Below, piece after piece: positions 24,107 to 30,974 of a stretch of 36,089 nucleotides of DNA. Position 1 is the stretch's first letter, and each line of letters opens with the position of its first letter. Below the pieces are notes generated by a model. That model worked only from the letters and a program-made list of their open reading frames with translations. It ran no database searches and was not told the DNA's origin. A program made the translations under genes and the position numbers. Location: NCBI GenBank assembly GCA_937976315.1, contig CALJRR010000032.1, positions 1 through 36,089 on the forward strand. Direction: 5' to 3'. Source of the stretch: an uncultured Candidatus Saccharibacteria bacterium (GTDB lineage: Bacteria > Patescibacteriota > Saccharimonadia > Saccharimonadales > Saccharimonadaceae).

Positions 24107-25407
24107 CCACCCAAGCTTAGGAAGTCGTGCTGCTGCGATGCTAGTGAGCGGTTTTTATAGCGCTTATCTTCACTAACATCCTTGCCGAACCATTCCGGTG
24201 GTTTAAATGTGTCGGCTCGTACTGATGCGTCAGCTTCTCGACCGCCAAATTCAACTTCAATGGTTGCTAGTCCTTCTAGATGACCCTTATAGATATCAAG
24301 CTCTGCTGTATATTTGCGACCATGTTCGTCTACTAGCGGTATGTAGTAACGAGTTTTTTCAACCCTTGCTCCACTTGTCAGTGGCCATAGCGTGTTAAAC
24401 ATCTCCTCGGTAATTTTAATGTTTTGCTCGTCGCGTATTACAGCGCCACTGCTCTTAACGGTTAATTCAAATCGCTTGCCATCGCCAAAACTTCTAATTC
24501 TTGTTTCAGATCCATCGGCACTTATCGCAAGATACCCCTGTTTGAGTTCTGCGCGTTGATAGCTCTCTAAATCTATTGGTATATTTTCTGGATCAACGAG
24601 ATACTTTCGTTCGACTTCTTTGAGATGATGTGGACGTTCGGGCGAGTTGTCTTTGCAGTAATTTTGACTCTCTTGAGCGTAGCGCTCTTCAAAAAGGTAG
24701 GAGAATAAGGCATAGAGTTGGTCGAGTTCTGGGAACTCGTTGCCAAACATGTTGTGATATTTGGTAGCTAGTCTGTCGCGTTCATCGCGCAATTTTTCAA
24801 GGCTTGTAACGCCAAAATCTTCCTCAACGACCCGAACGCCCTGGCCAGTAATGTCAACCAAGATGGCAGCCATTTTGTCCACATAGCGAGTCCAGCGTGC
24901 CTCTGGGGTGTCTTGTTTTTCGTATTTTCGGAGAGCATCGGCGTCGAGTGGTGGTAGTTCGGCCAGTAGTTCGTCGAGAGCTTCCTTCTCGCGTCGCTCT
25001 TTTTCGGCTTGTTCTTCGGGCGAAGTGCTGAAAGTTGCAACATCGCCAGTCTTAATTTCAAGCATATCGTGGACAAGCGAAAAATGGCGTATAAGATTAA
25101 CGTCAAGATCTGGGCGTAGCTCCTGAGCTAAGTTCGTGGCTATGCTCGCCAGCGAGAAGCTGTGTTCAACATCATTTTCACGATCACCATTAGAGAGTCG
25201 AGGTATTCTATCGACAAAGCAATATTGGTCAAAGAGTTCTGCTGCGCCGATGGCTGTTCGAGCCAGTTTTACTAAACGTTCTCGAGTACATGGTGAATGT
25301 TCAGGTTCATCTAAAGCCATCCATTCATCAACACCGCCACATTCGCGCAGAGTTTTGAGAGGACTATTATATTCACTACCGGTATTCAATTCTGCTATGT
25401 CTGTCAT
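24103..25407 (-). CDS. HD hydrolase-CYTH triphosphatase fusion
   Basis: A 434-residue two-domain protein. Residues about 40-245 form an HD-type metallo-phosphohydrolase resembling YfbR-like 5'-nucleotidases, with R70...E81-H82, H113-D114-xx-E117 and D177 as likely metal ligands. From residue 262 a CYTH domain starts with its defining ExExK (E264, E266, K268), continues with basic and acidic strand pairs (RIRSFGDGKRFELTVK, then VEKTRYYI) and ends in TIEVEFGG. CYTH domains hydrolyse tripolyphosphate or other triphosphates, or make cAMP. The fusion suggests sequential action on phosphorylated nucleotides, but this is inference. GAGGAAAG precedes the ATG. It converges on trmB with a four-base overlap. 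Confidence 0.85.
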   Translation of the reverse strand: MTDIAELNTGSEYNSPLKTLRECGGVDEWMALDEPEHSPCTRERLVKLARTAIGAAELFDQYCFVDRIPRLSNGDRENDVEHSFSLASIATNLAQELRPDLDVNLIRHFSLVHDMLEIKTGDVATFSTSPEEQAEKERREKEALDELLAELPPLDADALRKYEKQDTPEARWTRYVDKMAAILVDITGQGVRVVEEDFGVTSLEKLRDERDRLATKYHNMFGNEFPELDQLYALFSYLFEERYAQESQNYCKDNSPERPHHLKEVERKYLVDPENIPIDLESYQRAELKQGYLAISADGSETRIRSFGDGKRFELTVKSSGAVIRDEQNIKITEEMFNTLWPLTSGARVEKTRYYIPLVDEHGRKYTAELDIYKGHLEGLATIEVEFGGREADASVRADTFKPPEWFGKDVSEDKRYKNRSLASQQHDFLSLGG

Positions 25408-25498
25408 AGACTTTCCTCAAATTTTTATAGCATCATTTTAGCATAAATTGTCAAAGAAGTCTATTTACTCAAAAAACATAACCGGCTACACTATAATT

Positions 25499-25846
25499 AT
25501 GCAATTTAACGATTATTCAATAAAAGCAATTTCTACATTGACAGATAAAGAATCTCATAAATATGGCGATGTTGACGCGAGATTGATGGCGCAGATATTG
25601 GGATTAAGTGGTGAATCTGGCGAAGTCATGGAGAAGTTTAAGAAAATCTTACGTGATAAAAATGGTGAGATCTCAGATAATGATCGCGACGCAATAATAA
25701 AAGAGCTCGGTGACGTGCTTTGGTATGTCAATTCTATAGCGCATTTGCTTGGTTGTAGTTTAGAGGAAGTGGCTCGCAGAAATAATGACAAACTGCTCAG
25801 CCGCCAGAGTCGGGGGAAGATTCATGGCAGCGGCGATGATCGCTAA
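25499..25846 (+). CDS. MazG-like nucleotide pyrophosphohydrolase
   Basis: A 115-residue all-alpha NTP pyrophosphatase of the MazG superfamily. The metal-binding pattern is complete: GLSGESGEVMEKFKK (near 36-50) and IIKELGDVLWYVN (near 67-79), giving E-x2-E...E-x2-D. Such enzymes clean non-canonical NTPs from the pool. A frame extends upstream to 25448, but the ATG at 25499 gives the normal N-terminus. TACACT, six bases before it, could be a -10 box for a leaderless mRNA. The stop overlaps convergent murC by four bases. Confidence 0.88.
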   Translation: MQFNDYSIKAISTLTDKESHKYGDVDARLMAQILGLSGESGEVMEKFKKILRDKNGEISDNDRDAIIKELGDVLWYVNSIAHLLGCSLEEVARRNNDKLLSRQSRGKIHGSGDDR

Positions 25847-27093
25847 TTTTTAGCTAATTGCTCGCGAATCCATCCGTCGATTGTGCCAGCGCCCATACAC
25901 AGGACAAGCTTGCCAGAGTTCCTTGCCGCGGTTATTTCTTGCCATAAACTGTCATCTAATTCGGCGAAATGAACTTTTTCTTTGTTGATATTTTTAGCAA
26001 GTTGTTGTGGCGTCAAGGTTGGCAAATCTGGATTTTCCCTAGTTAAATAAGTCGGCAGCCAGTAAATTTCATTGGCATCATGGAAAATATCATTAGTGTA
26101 TTGGCCAATTATTTCGTGCTGGCGAACGTTTTGGTGTGGCTGATAAACCAGGACTACATCGTTTGACAGTTCTTTAGCCATCTGTAGTGTCGCTTGAATT
26201 TCAACTGGGTGATGTCCATAGTCAGAATATAGATTTTCGGCGAGCTTTTCAAAACGTCGTCCTGATCCGGGGAATGAGTTTATTGCTTGGTATATTTCTA
26301 ACCCCTCCGCGTCCACTCCCATATATCTCAAAGCTTCGATCACCAAAGTAGCATTCTTTCGGTTATGCTCGCCGGGTAGAGTGATATTTTTATTGGAATT
26401 GTGCAAGATTGTTAGATTTTTCTCATCAAATATGGCGGAATTTTCTTGCCACGCGATAACTTTTTTAGATTTTTCGCCGAATTCACGGAAGGCGTCTAAG
26501 TAAGATTCTTTTGTTGGATATGTGTCTGGATGGTCGTAATCAACAGATGTGATGAGGCTAATTTCTGGAGAAAAATGCAAAAAGTTGCGGTCGAATTCAT
26601 CACACTCGTATACGAAAAATTGGCTATTTTTATCAAACGTTCCGCTTGGTCCAAAACTTAAAGTCGAACCTACTGAATAGCTAACAGGAATTTGTAATTG
26701 CTCCATTGCCCAGACTAGCATACTCGTTGTTGTGGTTTTTCCGTGGGTGCCAGCGACCGCGATAAGTTTCAGGTTTTTATCGGCGATTATTTGTGCCAGC
26801 AATTCGTCGCGCTTGCTGGTTTTTATGCCTAATTTTCGCGCCAAGACTAATTCTGGGTGATTTTCCGGTAAAGCAGCGGTGTAAATAAACCAATCAAATG
26901 GTGATTTATCGTGCTCTGATTGCAAGAACGTGCCAGATTGATCAAAAGAAATAGGAATTCCGGCTGATTCTAATTCATTTGTGATTAGACTTGGTGATTT
27001 GTCGGAGCCGCAAACGTCATATCCAGCCTCTAAAGCAATTCTACTCAGTGGTCCGATACCAACGCCGCCAATTCCTGAAAAATAAATTCGCAT
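25843..27093 (-). CDS. murC: UDP-N-acetylmuramate--L-alanine ligase
   Basis: Adds L-Ala to UDP-MurNAc in peptidoglycan precursor synthesis, cytoplasmic. A Rossmann N-terminus (IYFSGIGGVGIGPLSRIA) is followed by the ATP loop AGTHGKTTTTSM (near 106-117), YECDEFDRNFLHF (near 157) and the Mur C-terminal domain with LPGEHNRKNATL and SDYGHHP. At 416 residues it is a little short for MurC. Mpl, which ligates a tripeptide, is the nearest alternative, but MurC fits a minimal genome better. TATAAT on the minus strand ends six bases before the ATG at 27093, so I use this start and not 27123, which lies upstream of the box. Confidence 0.88.
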   Translation of the reverse strand: MRIYFSGIGGVGIGPLSRIALEAGYDVCGSDKSPSLITNELESAGIPISFDQSGTFLQSEHDKSPFDWFIYTAALPENHPELVLARKLGIKTSKRDELLAQIIADKNLKLIAVAGTHGKTTTTSMLVWAMEQLQIPVSYSVGSTLSFGPSGTFDKNSQFFVYECDEFDRNFLHFSPEISLITSVDYDHPDTYPTKESYLDAFREFGEKSKKVIAWQENSAIFDEKNLTILHNSNKNITLPGEHNRKNATLVIEALRYMGVDAEGLEIYQAINSFPGSGRRFEKLAENLYSDYGHHPVEIQATLQMAKELSNDVVLVYQPHQNVRQHEIIGQYTNDIFHDANEIYWLPTYLTRENPDLPTLTPQQLAKNINKEKVHFAELDDSLWQEITAARNSGKLVLCMGAGTIDGWIREQLAKN

Positions 27094-27177
27094 ACAAATA
27101 TTATACCACCGCAACGGTAGCAATATTCACGTCATTGGGATAATTTGCTATACTAAAATCATAGAGAAAGTGGTGGG

Positions 27178-27843
27178 ATGGCTATAGATAAGAAGAAAAC
27201 CAAGTTCAGAATTAAGCGGCTCAGTCAGATTAAGACTTGGCAGTTGGTTATTTTACTGATTATGTCTGGTTTTATTTCGGCAACTTTTTTGAGGCTAAAT
27301 AATGTTGGCATGGTTGAGCGACGAGAATCTGTAGAAAATGCGGATAAGGCTGGGGATATAGTTAATCTTCAGCAGCGACTATATGATTTGCAGCGTTACG
27401 TGTCGACCCATATGAATGCAGATCCAGGTAGAATTGCGCTGGATCATACGTATAAACGAATGTACGATCGGAAGCTGAAAGAGTTTGAAGAAGAGATCAA
27501 GAATCAGTCTAACAATGATACTGTGTCGAAAGTTAGGGCTGTCTGTGACGCTAGGGCACAGCAAGGCGGTTACGGTCGATTTACGACGCAGGCGGATCCG
27601 AGATATATTAATTGTATCAACGAGGAATGGGCTAAATATCCTGCCGCGAAAGCCACTAATTTGCAGTTTGAAGCGCCTTCAACTGAGCCATATTATCACA
27701 CCTTCGTCTCGCCGATATGGTCAGCTGATTACGCGGGGTGGTCTTTGCTAGTGACGATATTTATTGCCATGATTATCGTGATGAGGTTGGTTGTCCTGGG
27801 GATGCTAAAGTTGATGCTTAGGCGACGAAATAAGCTTTTTTAG
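27178..27843 (+). CDS. Membrane protein with large external domain, unknown
   Basis: A 221-residue protein with a basic N-terminus, membrane segment 1 (about 23-41) and a roughly 140-residue external domain. A second membrane segment (about 187-208) and a strongly basic end (RRRNK) follow. The external part is helical and has two cysteines (VRAVCDA and YINCINE) that could form a disulfide, perhaps with help from the DsbA-like protein at 16050. No family is recognised. TATACT at 27149-27154 plus GTGGTGGG just before the ATG give a short leader. Confidence 0.72.
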   Translation: MAIDKKKTKFRIKRLSQIKTWQLVILLIMSGFISATFLRLNNVGMVERRESVENADKAGDIVNLQQRLYDLQRYVSTHMNADPGRIALDHTYKRMYDRKLKEFEEEIKNQSNNDTVSKVRAVCDARAQQGGYGRFTTQADPRYINCINEEWAKYPAAKATNLQFEAPSTEPYYHTFVSPIWSADYAGWSLLVTIFIAMIIVMRLVVLGMLKLMLRRRNKLF

Positions 27844-27856
27844 CTTGACAGGGGTG

Positions 27857-27878
27857 ATATAGAGATAGTAATCTATAT
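27857..27878. promoter_or_regulatory. Inverted repeat upstream of the 68-residue gene
   Basis: ATATAGA and TCTATAT form a perfect 7-bp inverted repeat with an 8-base spacer, seven bases after a TTGACA (27845-27850). A TAATCT at 18 bases could be the -10 box. The repeat would overlap it, so an operator is possible. Confidence 0.35.
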
Positions 27879-27910
27879 AGGTATATCATTAATAGGAGGT
27901 ATATAACCAA

Positions 27911-28117
27911 ATGGCTTATAAACATACCAACTCAAAGGGCATCACATATTACTTGCATAAGACTGACGTAACTTTGCGCGGCGGCAAGACTCAAACTATT
28001 TACTTCTTCGCTAAGGTTGAGAAGAATGAAAAGGGTACACCATGTGATCTACCAGAAGATCGTATTGTGAAAGAAAACCCACGCAACGGCTTTTTGACAA
28101 TTTCTAAGAAAAAATAG
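27911..28117 (+). CDS. Small conserved-type protein, 68 residues
   Basis: A soluble, basic 68-residue protein with TYYLHKTDVTLRGGKTQTIYFFAK in the N-terminal half, predicted as beta strands, and a C-terminal GFLTISKKK. From memory, similar small proteins with a YFFAK core are common in Patescibacteria, but their role is unknown. A textbook AGGAGG lies ten bases before the ATG, and a terminator follows within 100 bases. This is a monocistronic, probably well-expressed gene. Confidence 0.75.
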   Translation: MAYKHTNSKGITYYLHKTDVTLRGGKTQTIYFFAKVEKNEKGTPCDLPEDRIVKENPRNGFLTISKKK

Positions 28118-28125
28118 TCCTTTGC

Positions 28126-28210
28126 TTGCACCATAAGCGTGTTTGGTGATATAGTATAACCAAACAAACAGGTGCCATAACTCCTCTGCAAAATAGCAGG
28201 GGAGTTTTTT
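28126..28210 (+). ncRNA. Candidate roughly 50-nt small RNA (promoter to terminator, no ORF)
   Basis: TTGCAC (28126-28131), an 18-base spacer and TATAGT (28150-28155) would start transcription near 28162, and the terminator ends at 28210. No reading frame fits in between. A perfect 8-bp inverted repeat (TGTTTGGT at 28140-28147, ACCAAACA at 28159-28166) straddles the -10 box, as an operator would. It could equally be extra termination structure of the upstream gene. Confidence 0.35.
28179..28210 (+). terminator. Intrinsic terminator
   Basis: AACTCCTCTGC pairs with GCAGGGGAGTT (11 bp, one wobble) around a 6-base loop, followed by six T. It ends the 68-residue gene or the candidate small RNA. 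Confidence 0.88.
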
Positions 28211-28255
28211 GTTGGGGTTGATTATTTGTGGATATTGTGATATAATAGCTAATAT

Positions 28256-28747
28256 ATGAAGTCGAAGACGGTTGAAGTGTTGGAGCTTGCTAGACCGAAC
28301 AGAGCGGGCGTTATTGATGTTGTTGATTCGGACGGTAATGTTGTGCCGTTGGATTATTTAGGCGAAGATTTTGTTCCTGATGCGAATAGCTATAGTGATG
28401 AAGATTTTACGAAGAGAAATAGAATTATAGTTGAGATGTGTGATCTTTTCGGCAGGATTCGTCGTCGTGCTGGCTTTGCCGAATATCATAGAGGTCGTGG
28501 CAACTATGATCGAGCTCGTCGCATAGAAAGAAACAGGGGTAGTGATATTTCTGAAGTTGGCAGACTTGCTATAAATGCTTGTGAAGCATGTCCACTTAAG
28601 CTTGATTGTGAACTGTATGGTAAATTAGGGGAGGCTGTTCTAAGTGATGTTTTGGATTATAAGAAAGTTCGCACAGCCACATCTCTGACTAAAGCAGGCA
28701 AGAAACGTCCGGGTTGGAATAAGGGTTGCATAGATAATGATGTGTAA
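28256..28747 (+). CDS. Unknown protein with WhiB-like cysteine pattern
   Basis: A 163-residue soluble protein. The C-terminal half has NACEACPLKLDCELYGK (C109, C112, C118), which looks like the CxxCPxxxxC...Y core of WhiB-like iron-sulfur proteins, and a fourth cysteine (C62) lies upstream, as in that family. However, the C62-C109 gap (46 residues) is longer than usual and the GIWGG turn is missing. The middle is very Arg-rich and the end basic (SLTKAGKKRPGWNKG), which would suit nucleic-acid binding. A zinc-binding protein is the alternative. TATAAT at 28241-28246 ends nine bases before the ATG, suggesting a leaderless or near-leaderless mRNA. Confidence 0.55.
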   Translation: MKSKTVEVLELARPNRAGVIDVVDSDGNVVPLDYLGEDFVPDANSYSDEDFTKRNRIIVEMCDLFGRIRRRAGFAEYHRGRGNYDRARRIERNRGSDISEVGRLAINACEACPLKLDCELYGKLGEAVLSDVLDYKKVRTATSLTKAGKKRPGWNKGCIDNDV

Positions 28748-28782
28748 AGAAAAAGCCCCCTTCTAGACGAAGAGGGATTTTT
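28748..28782. terminator. Bidirectional terminator
   Basis: AAAAAGCCCCCTTC and GAAGAGGGATTTTT form a stem with one mismatch around a 4-5 base loop. A-runs and T-runs on both sides let it work for the WhiB-like gene on the plus strand and for the ncRNA candidate on the minus strand. Confidence 0.75.
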
Positions 28783-28887
28783 CTTGGTGACCCAAGTGCA
28801 TCTACATTGGAACCGTATCTGTAGCGAGATTCTGAGCTGAAGACGCTTAATAGAGGCGACCACCCCTTCAATAAAGATACCCACCGC
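28783..28887 (-). ncRNA. Candidate structured minus-strand RNA
   Basis: The stretch 28783-29070 has no credible gene. On the minus strand TTGATA and TATACT (28899 to 28894, spacer 19) could start an RNA near 28887 that ends at the bidirectional terminator. It can form short hairpins: CTACA/TGTAG (28802-28824) and CTTGG/CCAAG (28783-28796). An open frame there runs on through the terminator into the opposite gene, so it is not a protein. No RNA family is recognised. I see nothing clear in 28925-29050. Confidence 0.3.
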
Positions 28888-29070
28888 CATTAAAGTATAT
28901 CGTAACAGAATGTGTTAATATCAATAAATTATCCTCTTGACTACTTTTACGTTGTCCAGCCTGATAAATTCATAAATCAGCACTAAATGTCGTGGTTGGG
29001 TTAGACTAAGATTGCCACAAAGGGCTAATCGAGGTCGCTTATTTAGGAGATTGACGATATAATCAAAATA

Positions 29071-30033
29071 ATGAAGAAAAACTCTCAAGCACAGCTCCAG
29101 GGTATGTTACTCGGCTTAGCTATTGGCGACGCCCTCGGTGCTCCTATTGAACACGGCTACACAAGTGATGAGATTGTCGCTCGTAAAGAAGAATTGCGTC
29201 ATATGCACGATGAAGCACACTTTCCTCGTGGTGTCTGGACAGACGATACTTCTATGGCATTATGTTTAGCAGATAGCTTGCTAGAGTGTGGCGGCTATGA
29301 TTCGTGGAACGTTATGGATAAGTATTGCAAATGGCAATCAGAGGGCTACCGTTCGTATTTTGACTATGGCGAGGGCATTGGCATGCAGACACTTATCATG
29401 CTGGATATGTACGCTAGCGGTTACGCTATTGTTCACAAAACGATGAATCGGAGCGATGGTGCTGGCAACGGCGTTGTAATGCGTCTCGCGCCAGTCGTGA
29501 TAGCTGCCTACGGCAAACGAGATGTTCGTGACGTGATACGACTTGCTCAAGTCTCTGCTAGAGAAACGCATTACTCCTATGAGGCTGAAGCTGCTGCTGA
29601 AGTGTTTGCTGCCATACTACATAACGCTATCCATCTAAAAAACAAAGCAGATATTATAGATGTTAGTAAGTATAGTACTGGCGCACACTACGACCAGCTG
29701 CTGAACAAGCTAAAAGAGAGAGTTGAGACAGATAAGCTCAAGAATAAGCCAGGTTATGTCGTATACACCCTCCAGATAGCTTTATGGGGCTTTATGAACT
29801 ATGACACATTTGAGGACGGAATGTTGGCAGTTATGTGTCTGGGTGGCGACGTCGATACAACTATGGCAGTGTACGGGCAATTAGCTGGTGCATACTATGG
29901 GCTTAATGCGATACCGAACGAATGGCGGCGTGATGTTTATCAAGGGAATGATATTATTGAACTAGCAGATAAACTAGCCGCAATGGACGATTGCCCTGTC
30001 CTGTATACACGGTTTGAGGAAGATGTAACTTAA
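29071..30033 (+). CDS. ADP-ribosylglycohydrolase (DraG/ARH family)
   Basis: A 320-residue enzyme removing ADP-ribose from proteins or other acceptors. The dinuclear-metal motifs are present: GLAIGDALGAPIEHG (near 15-29), WTDDTSMA (near 56-63), SDGAGNGVVMRLAP (near 128-141) and GGDVDTTMAVYGQLAGAYYG (near 273-292), where GGD-x-DT supplies metal ligands. TATAAT at 29058-29063 ends seven bases before the ATG, predicting a leaderless mRNA. No ADP-ribosyltransferase is visible nearby, so it may reverse modification imposed by another cell or phage, or act on small molecules. It probably shares a transcript with the next gene. Confidence 0.9.
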   Translation: MKKNSQAQLQGMLLGLAIGDALGAPIEHGYTSDEIVARKEELRHMHDEAHFPRGVWTDDTSMALCLADSLLECGGYDSWNVMDKYCKWQSEGYRSYFDYGEGIGMQTLIMLDMYASGYAIVHKTMNRSDGAGNGVVMRLAPVVIAAYGKRDVRDVIRLAQVSARETHYSYEAEAAAEVFAAILHNAIHLKNKADIIDVSKYSTGAHYDQLLNKLKERVETDKLKNKPGYVVYTLQIALWGFMNYDTFEDGMLAVMCLGGDVDTTMAVYGQLAGAYYGLNAIPNEWRRDVYQGNDIIELADKLAAMDDCPVLYTRFEEDVT

Positions 30034-30058
30034 TACAAATTAGGAAGAGAATGACTAT

Positions 30059-30472
30059 ATGAACAAAACAACATTAGAAACCGCTCAGCAACTACTAGCC
30101 ACAAAAGAGTTTAGCTACAAGGATATTAACCCAGGCGAAAGAGGAATATTCCTAGCGGCGCTTATTGAGAATGGTAAAGTCGCCAAAGAAGGAACTAACC
30201 ACCACTCAAATATCCCCAAAGTAACGCTGATTAGTGAGTGGTATTTACGGCATGAGTTAGGACTAGGTGGAGTGATTAAGCACGACCTATACACTTCGCT
30301 TGAGCTGTGGAAGTTAGATGATAAGCGATATCAAATTATCTATTATAAGCCCTTCGGTTTGGGGAATTATGTTGAAACAAAATCAGAATTCTATGACGAT
30401 AAAGACTCTGCTCAGGCTCACCTTGACGAAGAATCTCGTAAGCTTGAAGCAGAGTTATCTCGCCTTGAGTGA
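30059..30472 (+). CDS. Unknown protein, 137 residues
   Basis: A soluble, charged protein with no membrane segment and no recognised family. An N-terminal helical half (ETAQQLLATKEFSYKDI) is followed by strands (YQIIYYKPFG) and a C-terminal Glu-rich helix. It follows the ADP-ribosylglycohydrolase by 25 bases with AGGAAGAG upstream, so the two may form a module. Confidence 0.6.
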   Translation: MNKTTLETAQQLLATKEFSYKDINPGERGIFLAALIENGKVAKEGTNHHSNIPKVTLISEWYLRHELGLGGVIKHDLYTSLELWKLDDKRYQIIYYKPFGLGNYVETKSEFYDDKDSAQAHLDEESRKLEAELSRLE

Positions 30473-30513
30473 TAAAACCTAGAATCATCTTTTGTCAAAG
30501 TAAGTCATGCTAG

Positions 30514-30687
30514 GTGCTGCTACTTTTTGTGCTTGGATTGTTGTATGATAAAACAGATCTAATAAATGCGTATGATGACGATAAGGTAATGATAGCCGAC
30601 AAGCTACGGCGACTAGAGCGTCAGCAAGCAATACGAGAGACTGATATTGATGTTGCTCTTGAGATTATGCTAGATGTAGATAGATAA
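30514..30687 (+). CDS. Short ORF, possible gene remnant
   Basis: A 57-codon frame from a GTG. Its second half has coding character (KVMIADKLRRLERQQAIRE, then TDIDVALEIMLDVDR), but the first ten residues are a Leu-rich run, unlike the rest. No ribosome-binding site or promoter is obvious. It may be the tail of a decayed gene. Confidence 0.25.
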   Translation: MLLLFVLGLLYDKTDLINAYDDDKVMIADKLRRLERQQAIRETDIDVALEIMLDVDR

Positions 30688-30691
30688 TGGG

Positions 30692-30796
30692 TACTGGCTT
30701 CGTCGGGCGCTAGGGCAAGGTTCCAAAGCATATTATTCCCCACAGGGGTTGATATATGACTATAAAAACCATAGGTTTGGAACCAGTGAAGTCAGT
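30692..30796. repeat. Long imperfect inverted repeat, possible RNA hairpin
   Basis: GGTTCCAAA (30719-30727) and TTTGGAACC (30776-30784) are a perfect 9-bp inverted repeat. Outside it, ACTGGCTTC (about 30692-30700) pairs with GAAGTCAGT (about 30788-30796) with one mismatch, and inside the loop CCCC-ACA-GGGG forms a small hairpin. This nested structure fills the non-coding gap before tRNA-fMet. No known RNA family is recognised. Confidence 0.45.
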
Positions 30797-30854
30797 GTAT
30801 TTTACAGAGTGCTACCAACCAAAAAAGGCTCTCCAGAACCTGAAAAACCTTTCT

Positions 30855-30931
30855 TGGTGGCGGGGGTAGGATTTGAACCTACGACCTTTTGGTTATGAGC
30901 CAAACGAGCTACCAGGCTGCTCTACCCCGCG
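30855..30931 (-). tRNA. Initiator tRNA-fMet (anticodon CAT)
   Basis: On the minus strand CGCGGGG...CCCCGCC-A-CCA leaves C1 opposite C72 unpaired, the initiator hallmark. The D-arm AGAGCAGCCTGGTAGCTCGT is near-identical to that of E. coli tRNA-fMet. The anticodon stem TTTGG/CCAAA closes the loop CTCATAA. Of the usual three G-C pairs next to the loop, only two are present; the third is T-A. CCA is encoded. Confidence 0.92.
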
Positions 30932-30974
30932 ATACATAATTATGATATCAGCTTAGCGTAATAATTGCAACACC

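Noticed and set aside
28657..28890. A 77-residue minus-strand ORF over the gap 28.75-28.89 kb
   Set aside because: It runs through an intrinsic terminator and 90 bases into the opposite gene, and has no protein-like composition; an RNA is more likely.
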